Source: Datisca glomerata (Eukaryota; Streptophyta; Magnoliopsida; Cucurbitales; Datiscaceae). From it: a DNA stretch of 64,000 nucleotides. The number at the start of each line of letters is the position of its first letter. The first letter of the stretch is position 1. The position numbers were made by a program, and so were the translations under genes. The stretch spans positions 372,001 through 436,000 of the forward strand of contig QANY01008646.1 in the NCBI GenBank assembly GCA_003255025.1. Direction: 5' to 3'. The notes under the pieces were generated by a model that saw only the letters and a program-made list of their open reading frames with translations, made no database searches and was not told the DNA's origin. Of the stretch, positions 12,313-24,087 are shown piece after piece.

Positions 12313-12741
12313 TAGGGTGTTCAAAACTAAGCTGAACTGAAAAATGGTTGGTTCAGTCAAATTCTTTAGGTCCATACGGTTCGGTTCTGTTCGACAAAGT
12401 TACCGAGCTGAATCTTCTGTTCAGTTCATAAAATGTTCAATTTTTGAACTGAACTGAACGAAATCGGAACATTAAATTCATATTTTTTCTATATATGAAT
12501 TCATATTGAACCGAACATAACCGGTACAAAACTTTGATTTTATATTATTTTTTTCAATAATATCATTTAAAAATTATTTTATTTTTTAATTAATAATATC
12601 GAACCGAAGAACCGAACTGAAACTCACAGTTTGGTTATTTTGACCTTCACGGTTCGGTTCGGTTCAGCATATAGCTGAACCAAATGTTTCGATTCGATTC
12701 GATTTTAATCCACTAACCGAACCGAACTGTGTTCACCCCTA
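12313..12741. mobile_element. hAT-type MITE (about 429 bp) with perfect 8-bp TSD
   Basis: The element begins tagggtgttca and ends gttcacccct-a, giving inverted ends of the type TAGGGGTG. The 8-bp target duplication ccttaagc is perfect at 12305-12312 and 12742-12749. The interior is built from repeated ggttcggttc/gaaccgaac motifs in both orientations, and no coding frame exists. A tiny relic with similar ends lies at about 35730-35781. Confidence 0.9.
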
Positions 12742-12749
12742 CCTTAAGC

Positions 12750-15700
12750 TGCTAAATTTATGAAGAATAAATCTAAATGAAATAGGTTCGAGATCTGAGC
12801 TTGTTGGAATCATTTCATTTTAGTAACCTAGTCATTTCATCTTATAATTTATTAGTCATCATTTAATTGAGACATTTTCTTATGATATTTGGAAAAAAAT
12901 TAAATATAATATTCTTTTTACTTTTAAACTTCTATTTTTATTTGTTCAACTTATTAGTTTTAGTGTCTTTTGATATTCTTAATATCCCACGATGTTCATT
13001 TCCTATCATTTGACTAAAATCAAGAAGTTACATGTGACTATTAATCATATACGTTGTTTCATTTTCCCCCTATTTAAAATGTTACATACAAAATTTAACA
13101 ATAAGAAAGTTAGTAATTAATAAAAAAAATTAGAATTTAGTACGAAAATAAAAGAAATCATTCAAATTCGTAATCATAGTTTATTTACTAAAAATTTAAG
13201 AGTCTGTCATATAAGCAACATCTAAATGAAATAGTCTCATTACAACAACCTGAGCTCTATCATATCAAAGCGAATTAGAATGACGATTAACACGAGAGAA
13301 TGCATCAGATAGTTGCACTAAGAAGAACATTATCAACCCCTTCTCTTTTTTTACCTTACTTTGTAGTTTTCACTTCATCTCCTAAGATGCTCTAATTAAA
13401 ATATTTTTTTCATTGAATGGATTACATAAATTGATTAAAAGGTTCAAAATTACTATGATATTATAGGCATAATTTACTATAGTGAGATTATAGGCATGAA
13501 AAAACATAGAATTTAACACGAAAATAAATTGAGGTGACACTGTTAGTATAATCATTGAGTATTTTTCGAGCTAAAATCATCACTTTCATGAGGATTTTGG
13601 CTAATTCATTTTCCACCGTGCTGACAACGTACGTCAGATAAAAAGTGAAACTCTTGATACTCAATTTCTTGCACACATTCATAATCTCATTCACAAGGTA
13701 ATGAGCTTCTGAATCTGTTGAAGCACTTTGTATTAAGAAACCTTATAGTACATTGACATGAAATATGTTACTTGATGACTATTTCTTCAAGTACTTATGA
13801 ATTGACGATTTATAGGTGTAAGAATGTCTTTTGGTTAGTAGTAAAAACTAACTTTTTGTATTCTCAAAGACTTTCCATATCTTACATCTTTTTACAAAAA
13901 TAAAATTATAAACTTTTGAAATTTCCTATCATATTATTTATTTTATTTCCACTAATTAGTCAATTATTAGTTCTCTTAATTTTTAATCCATTTTAATTAC
14001 AAAAAAATGGGAATAGATACTTGACGTAAAGTTGAATATGACACTTGACGCGATTCAGAATTTCTATATCTAACTTTATATAATTATATAAGCTTTTAAT
14101 CTATAATCTGTTTAAGGTGATAAAAAAAATCTATAATCTATTCAAAGCGTGGAAGAGATGATAATCATTTTTAGATAATTGTCCACTTAAGATTGATAAA
14201 TTACTCAAACTAATCTGTTTACATGTGACATTTAATAATTGGTTGCTTTTAAAATTATAATAAAATATACATTAATTTTTTTAAATCCATTCATCTATTT
14301 AATGAATTTAGAAAAAAGTAATAATTAATTAATTTTTAAGTCTATTTCAGTTAGATAACTTTGTATGAATTATACCAAGTTATTAAAGATAGTAATTCAT
14401 ATGAATGTAGAATAAAAGTGAATTATCTCTATAAAATTTAAATAATACATTTCAATTATAAAACATTTTTAGAAATATTTATTATATTAATGTTAATAAA
14501 TATAGCTACACAAAATTTACAAAAATTAGTTTTGCAGCACAGACAAAAAAATCAAGTCTCAACTAAATTTTGAATTATATAATTTAACTTTAATGACATT
14601 CATTTTTCTTTTAATTTTTTAAAGTACATTTCTACTAAATAGTCTCAATTTGTCATAGAAAAATGCATGTTGTTATACAACTTGGTTGAATAAAAAAATT
14701 ATTATAATATAACATTGTCTTACTTTTATTCATATAAATTAAAAATAAATAATAAGATGTTAAATATATTTATTTATTATTCACATGAGCACAATATAAT
14801 TATAAGTTATAATAATAGTGAAAAATATAATATATTTATTTACATACGTGTGTATTAGCTAGTGTATTAAGATTAAAGATATGATATAGGGTTTCTTTTA
14901 ACCAGTAAATAAAATAATAAAAACTATTATTTTCAGTTTATTAATGGGACAAATTGTATTGAATCAAAATATATTTTCACTCTACAAAAGAATTCGTAAA
15001 AAATGAGAGAGAATATATATTATGTGGTCTATGTCTAAAATGAGGTTTAAAGGAAATAAACCCTTTAATTTTAAAATTGGAATTTGGATAGCTTGTTTTA
15101 GAATTAGAAGGCAGAGCATGACAATTGACAGTAGAAAATTAGATGTGGGTAAGTATGGTTGGATTTCTGTTAGGTAAGGAGTTTAACGCTCAATCTCAGA
15201 AATTCAGAATGGGAACTTCGTCTAAATTCAAAAAAGAAAAAAAGAAAAAAAATAATTGTTCTATATGTAAAAACATAATATAACTGGCTAAATTACAAAA
15301 AAAAAAATCATAATTATAATTTATAAAACTGGCTAAATTACAAAAGAAATTCCCTTCTAAATAGTTCTATATGTAAAAACAACCGTGACACAACAAATAA
15401 AATTAATAAATTATATTTTACTTTTGGTGTATATGTAACTAATAACTTCTCAATATACAACACGAAATCATGATTTACTTTTTTAGTATTATAAAGTTTT
15501 TAGAGAGAAAAAAGATTTCGGTTGAAAAACTTCAAAACTAGCGCATTTTGCGTGAAGGAGTACTTAAAAAAGAGAGGTACACAAACTTTAAAATTTAGTA
15601 ATACAATCAAAGTGCCTAGTTGGTTTCGTACTTAGCCATTGTTTATTTAGAAGTACAAGCAAAATCGTGATATTGGCTAAAATACAAGAATATTATTTTT

Positions 15701-16590
15701 GACTGTTTTGTAATCACACATTCTAAATCTTACAAAGTAACATGTATCTACCATTACATCAAGCCAACTAGAAAACACTTCATTTACCATAGAAAATCAT
15801 TGAGAAGCCAATTCATACAATAAATCATAATTATAAAATGAGTTGACAAATTCGACTAAACTTTAATCCAAACAAAAATATTTTAATCGCAATAAAATAT
15901 ATAAATTTTAAGAATTAAAAAAATAAAAAACAAACATCTCAATCATTTAATAAATTAAATGAAAATGACATTAGAATTCTTGTTCCTATTCAATTAATTT
16001 CTGCAGCTACATTAAATATATAAAGATGTCCTTTTGTGCTCTTGTTTGAATTGAATAAATTATGATGCTTCTAGAGTTCGATCTTTCGCCCAACTTCTAA
16101 GTTCTAAGGATTGATTGGTTATAAATAAAAGATGGTGAATTTTAATATATGAGCGAGGGTGGCAGTAGCTTTGCCACAAGCTATTCAATTATTATGAGGT
16201 TTTTTTTAGACAATTCGGTCACATTCTTGTTCATTCATCTTCTTACTTAATTATATTTGTTGAGTTTAACCATCAATATCGTCTACTTGTCTTTCAATCA
16301 AAATTATCCGTTTTTATTTAAAGTCATTTGATATAAGATTGAAAATAAATGATTTATGTAATAAGTTTGTTGGAATATGATTATGAAAAAATGAGATGTT
16401 CAAAAATTAATATTACTTTCTTTGGTAAATATTGAAAATCTTAAAATAGATTTGTAAGAATGAAAAATATTTTGTTTGTTTTGAATGAATGTTCAAAGAA
16501 ATGTTTTAATATAAGTGTGAATTTTCAGTTTTACCCTTTAATAGGGTAATTTTATTATACATGTGATATATGATTTGATAGTGTAAAAGG
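12750..16590. other. AT-rich intergenic DNA, no gene seen
   Basis: About 3.8 kb of very AT-rich sequence. Open frames are short (68 codons or fewer) and have no recognisable similarity. No clear transposon termini were found, although gctagt near 14860 could be a degraded Helitron end. Confidence 0.5.
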
Positions 16591-16599
16591 ATTTTTCCC

Positions 16600-17230
16600 T
16601 CTAAAACAAAAATTATTGAGAGCAGAGAAAATAACCACGAGAGTAAGCAATATGTAATGGCAAGTATTCGATAATCCTTCAATTTACAATTTAGCATGTA
16701 TTTATAGGCTTATAACATAAACTAATTCCTGAAATAAAACAAGAATAAACGAAATATTATTAGAGATCGAGTTTATCGTCCAAGATTTATTTCATCTTTT
16801 AGGTGAGAAACTAAGCTTTGCTTATCAGTATTAACAATTTTTTGAATTTGAATCATTTGGCGTAGTATGACAAATCTGACGGTCGTTGTGATTTCCACCA
16901 AATTTACAACGCTGATGATTATCTCGATTTACTTCTCTATCTTTCATAAATTCCTATGCGACTTTTACATTTCAGCTACCCTAACTAGGTGTTTGGCTCC
17001 ATATCAGCTTCTTTCAGATCTGCCAAGGTGACAAATTCTACTATTCCCTTAATGCTTCTGTGGCATTTGCTTTAATCATTTTTCCTCCCCGCTGACGTGG
17101 CTGCGCACCGAGAATTATTCCTGCTCATTTGCTCTCATTACACTTGATGCAGTCTTTCTTCATTCAGGTGTAATGATTTGATTCATTGACCATTAACATT
17201 AAATTCATTGGGACCTACAATAATAATGAC
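16600..17230 (-). repeat. 3' LTR of the Gypsy element (boundaries approximate)
   Basis: The segment 16929-17130 matches 23645-23795, with a 45-bp insertion relative to that copy. On the minus strand a TATA-like box (ctataaata, 16699-16707 on plus as tatttatag) precedes the presumed R/U5 toward 16600. The outer right limit is uncertain, because the U3 may extend through the repeats at 17337-17577. Confidence 0.6.
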
Positions 17231-17336
17231 CTGCAAAAGTTAACAACATTTACAGAGTTACGTCATCGAATGACGTGCATTTGATGGTTCCGTGAGCTCT
17301 CTCTTATTTCATTCTCATGTTCTCATAATGGTCTGT

Positions 17337-17577
17337 CCTGACGTTCTAATTCTCATTCTCATTAAGATTCTGATCTGGACCTCTAATTCTCGTTAAGAGT
17401 CTGATCTGGCGCTTCGATCTCTGTTCTCGATAAGAGAACGATCTGGTGCTCTAATTACTGTTCTCGCTTAGAGTCTAACCTGGCGCTCGGTTTCTGTTCT
17501 CGCTAGGGGGTCTACTCCGATGCTTCGATTTCTGTTCTTGCTAGGGGGTCTGCACTTACGCTTCGGTTTCTGTTCTG
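17337..17577. repeat. ~37-bp tandem repeat inside the Gypsy element
   Basis: About six to seven degenerate units of roughly 32-38 bp, each with a core like gtttctgttctcgctag and a following tctgatctgg-type tail. They lie between the 3' LTR core and the antisense ORF promoter, possibly as U3 enhancer-like repeats. Confidence 0.7.
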
Positions 17578-17810
17578 GCATTTTGACTCTTCTCAATCAT
17601 TTCTTTTCTCGCTTCCCATCCTTATGCTTAGATTTAATAGCTGTTATTTACCTTTTTGTCAGAACACGCCATCCTTCTTTCCAACTGTCAACCCCTGGAT
17701 AGGAGTTAGCAGCGACGATTCATTTTTCCCTACAGATTTCCCTTCAATTAAGAAAAATGAAGTCATCATTTCATTTTTCTTAATTAATTTATATAACCTT
17801 TCGTGCCCGA

Positions 17811-17820
17811 AGTCAATATA
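17811..17820 (+). promoter_or_regulatory. Putative TATA box for the antisense ORF of the Gypsy element
   Basis: The sequence caatataaat is followed by a CT-rich leader (17825-17875) and the first ATG at 17879. The TATA-leader-ATG order on the plus strand suggests that this ORF had its own promoter, independent of the minus-strand LTR promoter. This is inferred from sequence alone. Confidence 0.4.
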
Positions 17821-17926
17821 AATTGTTCCTCTCCCATTTAATTTTGTTTACTTCTCTCTCTTCTTCTTCGTAAGTCTTATGTTCCCTCTTCTCTTCTTTT
17901 CTTTCCTACAAACAATTCTAGTAGCC

Positions 17927-19961
17927 ATGAGCCGGGGTGGGATCGAATTTAAGCCTACTGTCCACTTAGTCGGGAATCTGGCTGAGCTTAATGAATTTCT
18001 TTCTATCTTTCATGAAGCTTTCCCTTCTGGCGTTATAATTGGATTAGGTGAGAGTAGAGCACCAGGTTACCCTTGTAAACCTCCATATCAAATAACTCTA
18101 AGTCCAATGTACTTTGTCTTGGGTCTCAGACTTCATTTCTCCCCATTTTTTCAAGAGTCCTTCCACTGGTGTGGCCTTCCCTTTCACAATTCACTCCCAG
18201 TACCTATAGAATTCTCCTTGGTTTTGAGGCATTGAATAGGAGATTTGGTTTCAATTTAGGGGTCGACGAATTGAGATGATGTTACTTAATCAAACCTAGG
18301 GATGTGATTTACTACCTTTCTACTCGAACTTCAAAATAAAGGGGACCAATGGTGACCAATATTCCCCCGGGTGACAAAAACTGGGAGAGGGATGTTCTTG
18401 TCATTGGTGAAAATTGGGGCGGTGATGGCCGCTGGAGAATTCCTAGGAATTGGGAGACTTTCAGTAAGTAGTTGGAGCCTCATTTCCAAGCTTTGTTTTC
18501 CTTTAAATCTGTCCTTATTATTTTTTTCTCCCCNNNNNTTTTTTTTTTTTTCCCCCCCCCCCCCCCACCCTTTATATTATTATTTATTTTCTTATGTTGG
18601 TTTTCTATTTTCCTGCAGATAAGCTTAAGAACAAGAAGCCATACATAACTCAGGAGACTGTAGAGAAGGTGATTCTCGCATTTCACTGTTGGTAGAGAAA
18701 GTGGTCTGATCTCCTAGACTCGCGTGATGATGTCACGCTTGCCTACTCTCAACCCTCAAGTTCAGTCGGGCCCCTTGTCACTGTACCGCTGTGTGTTCTA
18801 CCACGAGACCTGCCCATCGTTCCTCGTTCAGCTCCGTCCACCACATCTACTCCGTCATCTCCTTCCTGCTCAGCGAGAGATTCACGCCACTCTTCCCCCA
18901 GCAATTCTGCTTCTGACTCTTCAGAGGAGAATATCCTACTTCAAAAAGTGAAGGAGAGGCTAATAATGTCTAAATGCCTTCGTACTATGGTGGGTGAAGT
19001 TGGGAGGCAAACTCGTCCCAGATCAAACGATACCGGTTCTTCTAAGGATCCTCCCATTCCGAACGTTTCTCCTGTTCAAGGAGACTATTTACCCCTCGTT
19101 CTGTTACTCATCCCTCCCTCACTGCTCCCACGCCAACTCTGCTAGCTACTAGTCAAGATCCTACTTCTGGATCTCTGGGTGCTGTTGGTGGTTCTGGCCC
19201 TTGGCGGTTCAGGAAATTCGCTAACATACCCTCGACGGTCTATTTCCTAGATGATGCTCAGTCATCTCACACAGTTGCCCGTGGAATTAATTCTATAGTC
19301 GTCTGGTCAGGACTCACAACTCAGGGATCGGTGACCTTGTTTCTTCTCTCAACCACGACTTAGTCAGGGTACACCTCTTTGCCCTTTTCCTTCCCCTTAA
19401 CTATTTTCTTACTTTTTCTTGTCATTCTTGATTTTTCCTCAGGCCCTTATTCATCATAATGCTCTCCAAGAGCATCATGTTGCCAGAGATGTGGCGTTGC
19501 AGAAGCTTCGAATGGATGTGGCCCATTCTGTTGGCATTATTGAAGGCCTTCGCGAAGAAGTTGCTCAAAGGAAAGAGTCAAAGTCCGAAGATATCTAGTC
19601 TGACGATATCTCTGGGAGCTGCAAATGAGGCACTAAAGGCTGTTAAGGAGTCTTTAGCAGATGTTAAGGCAAGCAAGGCCCAAGCCCTGGAACAAAAAGA
19701 AAAAGAGGTTGGAGAAGAGTATCAGGCCCTCTTTGATGAAGCCGAGCAGGTGATTTAGGGTGTGGGTTATGGAGACGGTTCAATGAAGGCTCCTCCAAGG
19801 AAACCTCTCTGCGATGTTCCTGTTGATGAACAGAGTGAAGCCACTACTTTTGTAGGCCGAGCTGAGATCAACCCTCCTGAAGCTGCTGACAATGCTCCCT
19901 TTTCCTTAGCCCCCACCGAGGACTCTTCTGAAGTGCAGAATGTGGATATTGCTTCCCTTTA
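17927..19961 (+). pseudogene. Antisense additional ORF of a Gypsy element (putative gypsy-type transposon protein family), broken
   Basis: The coding region begins MSRGGIEF at 17927 (an in-frame upstream ATG lies at 17879). It continues through PPYQITLSPMYFVLGLRL, which matches the start of the plant 'putative gypsy type transposon' domain (PF04195-like). After a frame change near 18150 it reads ILLGFEALNRRFGFNLGV and YYLSTRTSK, then a stop, then the TNIPPGDKNWERD stretch with the spacing typical of that family. An intron-like or assembly-disturbed region follows (N gap 18534-18538). The 3' part (19440-19760) reads as charged, coiled-coil-like sequence (EEVAQRKESKSEDI). Several stops and frame changes break the frame. 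The protein function is unknown in the family. It lies opposite in strand to gag-pol. Confidence 0.7.
18534..18538. other. Assembly gap (5 N) at a T13-C15 homopolymer
   Basis: Five ambiguous bases are followed by a T run (18539-18551) and a C run (18552-18566). This is an unresolved sequencing or assembly join. Any frame crossing it is unreliable. Confidence 0.95.
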
Positions 19962-20104
19962 ATTTTTTTAAGCAATTTGCAATTTTATATGTACTTCAAT
20001 TTTATCAATGTAGAAGCTTTTTCAAACTCTTTGCCTTTTATCTTTCTTTAAAATTATATCAATCGGGATCATTAATCTGAAAATGTTTACTTGGAGTGAA
20101 GTAA

Positions 20105-20345
20105 TAACCTCTTAAATGCTTAAGCTTTTGGTGTTCGGGTATGGTCTGGTTCAGGTTGTAAAAACTTTCTTGTCATGAACTTCTGAGCTTTTTGGTCTGC
20201 TTTGTTCTACCTTTTGGTCAAGGTCCAGCACTACCTTCTGGTCTGAGCTTAGCTCTTTGAAGCTTTTATATTACGAGCTTTAGAGCCTTCTGGTCTAGCT
20301 TAGCTCTGCCTTATGGTCTAGGCTCAACTTCTGAAGCTTTATAGA
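20105..20345. repeat. Degenerate repeats (tctggtctgagcttag type) in Gypsy element
   Basis: Recurring gagctt and ttctggtct/ttatggtct motifs lie about every 40-60 bp between the antisense ORF and the 55-bp minisatellite. They are too degenerate for a firm unit length. Confidence 0.45.
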
Positions 20346-20440
20346 CTTCTCAACTTTTCATCTTTCCCTTTTTTTAACAATTCTCTTTCTTCTGTTCTTA
20401 TCCTTTGGCTATCGCAGCTTGTGTCTCAATTCTTTTTTAG

Positions 20441-20874
20441 AGTAGGACTTATGGGTTGCTCCTCTCAAGGACTTACGTCCTTAGTTCCTTTTGGGAGTAT
20501 GACTTATGAACTACCCCTCCTAAGGACTTACGCTCTTAGTTCATTCTGAGAGTAAGACTTATGAATTGCCCCTCTCAAGGACTTACGCCCTTAGTTCCTT
20601 ATGAGAATATGACTTATGAGTTATCCCTCCCAAGTATTTACGCCCTTAGTTCCTTCTGAAAATATGACTTACGAATTTCCTCTCCCAAGGATTGCCCTTA
20701 GTTCCTACTGAGAGTAGAACTTATGAATTGCCCCTCCCAAGGACTCGCCCCTTAGTTCTTTCTGAGAGTAGAACTTATGAATTGCTCATCCCAAGGACTT
20801 GCGCCCTTAGTTCATTCTGAGAGTAGGACTTATGAATTGCCCATTCCAAGGACTTGCGCTCTTAGTTCCTTGTT
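20441..20874. repeat. 55-bp minisatellite, about 8 units
   Basis: Units begin at about 20441, 20496, 20551, 20606, 20661, 20713, 20766 and 20822 (period 55, with 52-56 for the last few). Each has agtaggacttatgaattgc, then aaggacttacg and cttagttcct. It lies between the integrase tail and the antisense ORF, the usual place for tandem repeats in Tat-type Gypsy elements. Confidence 0.92.
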
Positions 20875-20984
20875 GTGTTTTCCTAGAAGAAGAGTTAGAA
20901 AGTTGACACCAGATATTTTTACCTGGAAAACCCTTGCGGGAAAAACCACAGGGAGAAATATTCTATAAAATCATAATTACACAA

Positions 20985-22960
20985 AGAACTTCTTTAAATG
21001 AAACGCATTCCATGGTTTTGCCAAGTTTGCTCCTTCCTCTGTCGTTAAGTAGTAGTACCCAGCTCCTCATATGCCACTAACGAAGTATGGTCATTCCCAA
21101 ATTGGCCCAAACTTCCCTTCTGATTGAAAGACTTTTTTTAAGACCAGATCCCCTTTTTGGAATTCCAGTTTCTTCATTCAATTCTGAAAATAGGATCTCC
21201 TTTTCTGATTATAACGTGCTACTCTGACTAGGGCAGCTTCTATTCGCTCCTCCAATTAATCCAGACTTCTCCTGAGGAGTTCATCATTGTGTTGCTCGTT
21301 CAACTCTAAAGTTCTGGGTTCATAACGGATCTCATATCGGTTTAATTCGATTGCCCATTTTGTCATTCTTCCACTTACCTACGGGGAGTGTAGTAGACTT
21401 TTAACAGGTGTGTCCGTCAAATACCTTAATGCTATGTCCCTGGAAATAAGGTCTAAGCTTCCTTGCGGCAGTTACGATGACCAGTACCACCACCAAGCTT
21501 TACTGACAAAGTAGATGGGTTTTTGCTTCTTTTTTTCTTCTCTAATGAGCACAGCGCTCACAACTGTTTCTGAAACTGCAACATTAAGAGGATTTTCTCT
21601 TCATGCATTGGTTTTGAGAGTAGTGGGGCGTTGTTAAGTACTCATTGATTCTGTTGAAAGCCTCTTCAGACTCCTCATCCCATTTGTCCGTAGAGTTCTT
21701 TCTCAGCTTATCAAAGAACGGCTTGCATTTATCTGTTGATCTGGAGATAAACCTGTTGAGCGTCGCGAGTCTCCCAGTCAGTCCTTGATTTTATTTTTTA
21801 TTCCTCGGGGACTTCATCTCCATTATAGCCTTCACCTGGTCTGGGTTAAATTCTATCCCTCGTCGGGTTATCAAATGGCCAAGGAATTTCCCTACAGTTA
21901 CGCCGAAAGTACACTTCTCTAGGTTCAACTTCATTGAGTTCTTTCTTAGGACTGAGAAAGCCTCCTCTAGATCTTGGATATGGTTAGTTCGTTTTTTGCT
22001 TTTTACCAACATGTCATCCATGTACACCTCCATATTTCTCCCAATTTGACTCTGGAATAATTTGTTCACCAATATCTGGTATGTAGCTCCTGCATTTTTC
22101 AGCCCAATGGGCATTACTTTATAACAATAGATGTCATATTCAGTAACAAAAGAAGTTTTTTCTTAGTCAGGTTGGAACAATTTCACCTAGTTATTTCCAG
22201 AGTAAGCATCCATAAAACTTAGAAGTTCATGTCCAGATGTGGTGTCCACCATTTGGTGAATTCTAAGAAGTGGGTAGTCATCCTTTGGACAAGCTTTGTT
22301 CAAGTCACTGAAATCCACACAGATTATTCATTTGCCATTATTATTTTTGCACCATGATCACATTGGCCAACTACTCCGGGTAGTAAACTTCTCTGATGAA
22401 CCCTGCGTCCAGTTGCTTACCTACTTCTTCTTTTATTGCTTTGTCCCGTTCTGGTGCGGAACTCCTTTTCTTCTGCTTTACTGGTCTTAGGCATTTCTTT
22501 TCTGGAATCTTAGGCATTTCTTACACAATAGAAGCAAAAACATATTTATTCCTTCGTAGAAAATCGATTGACATGTCTTTTTCTGCTTGCTCGAGGCAGG
22601 TGACAATGTTTGTCATCTTCTGTTTCCTTCTTCTATGCACACCAACTTCGTCTGTTCCCTTGCCTCGTACATTATGCCATCTGACCCTTCGCCCTTTGAT
22701 TGCTATTGAGTTGCTTCATTTGGTTGTTTGAGTTTTGCTTCTTCTATACACTTTTTCTCGGCTGACTCTAATGCAGTTACAGAGCATATGCAAGCTGAAG
22801 CATGGTCTCCCTTGATGGTTTTAATTCCCTCTGGTGAAGGATACTTCACACTTTGATTTACTGGGAGAGTCAATGGTGTGTAGAATTTGTCCCTCGGATG
22901 TACTTTACTCGAGTCTTGGCTCTGGTGTTCTGTTCTTTCCCCATTTTCCTCCCCTTTCAT
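20985..22960 (-). pseudogene. Gypsy pol pseudogene: RT + RNase H joined to integrase tail, integrase core missing
   Basis: On the minus strand, about 22700-22960 is the spacer between protease and RT (KYPSPEGIKTIKGDHASAC). Reverse transcriptase follows from about 22240 with SFMDAYSGN, then YKVMPIGLKNAGATYQ and the catalytic YMDDMLVKSKK (21990-22030), then KCTFGVTVGKFLGHLI. RNase H and connection sequence runs to about 21340 (MTKWAIELNRYEIRYEPRT). Immediately after it comes NEQHNDELLRRSLD and then RVARYNQKRRSYF, GDLVLKKVF and KPWNAFHLKKFF (to about 20985), which belong to the C-terminal end of integrase. The zinc-binding and DDE core domains, normally several hundred residues, are absent, so a large internal deletion joins RNase H to the integrase tail near 21320. 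Stops also occur in RT. Confidence 0.85.
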
Positions 22961-22977
22961 CGATTTTTTCTGATCTG

Positions 22978-23640
22978 TTAGTTACCTTCCTTTCTGATAT
23001 GGAGTTCCTTCCTCGCTTCTGTGATTCTTCCTTTCTTTATCCGTTTGCTTCCAACAAACTCATCTTTTCTTCTTCCAGCGTGATATAAGTTTGGGCCCGT
23101 TGGAAAGTCTCTGCCATGGATAAAGGGTTTTGTCTTGGACAAGTCTTCAAACAATAGTGAGTTTGGTCCTAATCGTCTTCTAAAAGCCAGTCTGGCCACC
23201 CGATCATCACAGTTTTCGACCTTCGCCATTTCGTCTTTAAACTTGTAGGTGCACTCCCGTAAGGATTCTCCTTCCTTGATCGTGATCGTGAGGAGATACT
23301 CTGTGTCTTCCATTACTGCTCGATATGTGGAGTATTGTTCTAGAAAGACAGAAGACATTATAGCAAAGTTAGTAATCAAATGAATAAGAGCGAATGATAC
23401 CATTTTAGGGTCGTTCCATCCAGACTGGTTGGGAATATTCTGCACATGAGTGCATCCTCATATTGATAAAGTACCATTATCTGCCTGAAACAACGAAGAT
23501 GATCAACTGGATCTGTCTTTCTCTCGTTACATTTGAACTTTGGGGCAACAAATTTCTTAGGTATAGGAGCCCCTAGAATCTCTGGACTCAACGGGGTATG
23601 GGTGAGAGATTCAAGGTCTATTTTTCCAGTGCTCCCCAGG
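22978..23640 (-). pseudogene. Gypsy gag pseudogene
   Basis: The minus-strand frame from 23640 reads a gag N-terminal region with LSPEILGAPIPKKF and DPVDHLRCFRQIM, up to KWYHSL (to about 23380). It then shifts frame to the continuation EQYSTYRAVMEDTEYLLTI, EGESLRECTYKFKDE and ARLAFRRRLGPNSLLF, all typical of the plant retrotransposon gag domain. A frameshift separates the halves near 23380-23440. Coding-like sequence runs directly into the LTR fragment at 23641, so the start codon, leader and primer-binding site have been deleted. Confidence 0.85.
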
Positions 23641-23795
23641 TTCCTCTATCTTTCATGAATTCCTCTACGACTTTTACAGATCTGCCAATGTGACAAATTC
23701 TACTATTCCCTTAATGCTTCCGCGACATTTGCTTTAATCATTTTTCCTCTTCGCTGACGTAGCTGAACACCGAGATTTATTCCTGCCCATATAGT
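23641..23795 (-). repeat. Truncated 5' LTR fragment of the Gypsy element
   Basis: It matches 16929-17130 (for example gacaaattctactattccc, 23691-23709), without the 45-bp segment present in the other copy. Both ends are truncated: homology stops at about 23795 on the right and at the gag junction on the left. Confidence 0.85.
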
Positions 23796-23891
23796 TTAAT
23801 AATAATATGATAAGGTAGATAACAAACACTAAATATATTTTTTCATTAAAATATACCATAATTAATTAATACACAACTATTTGTAGAAAAA

Positions 23892-24087
23892 TGAAAAATG
23901 AAGAAAAATGAAAATGAGATCAAGAAAAAGGAAGAAGGAGATCAAGAATACTAAATAATTCTTCTATATTCACTGACTTCAACAGTAACGAACAAAGACT
24001 CAAATACTAAGGATAAAAGAAGAAATATAACAAAATAATAAGATACCCTCAAACTACTAACCTAATTACTTAACAATTTATCTTAAC
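23892..24087 (-). repeat. Copia 3' LTR
   Basis: On plus it runs tgaaaaatgaagaaaaatg to tcttaaca. It aligns with 25930-26126, sharing the stretches aagatacccct-like and actactaacctaattactta. Confidence 0.85.

Larger units (their letters stand above)
16600..23795 (-). mobile_element. Degenerate Ty3/Gypsy LTR retrotransposon (Tat-like) with antisense extra ORF
   Basis: Gag (22.98-23.64 kb), RT and RNase H (21.3-22.4 kb) and an integrase C-terminal tail (20.98-21.33 kb) read on the minus strand. A separate coding region reads on plus between pol and the 3' LTR. Parts of the two LTRs can be aligned (16929-17130 with 23645-23795). The layout gag-pol-antisense ORF-3' LTR is known from Tat/Retand-type plant Gypsy elements. 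The 5' LTR is reduced to about 150 bp and gag abuts it directly, so leader and PBS are missing. Many stops make it non-functional. Confidence 0.85.

Noticed and set aside
20441..20874. CRISPR-like array
   Set aside because: Units are directly contiguous without unique spacers, in a plant nuclear genome; it is a minisatellite.
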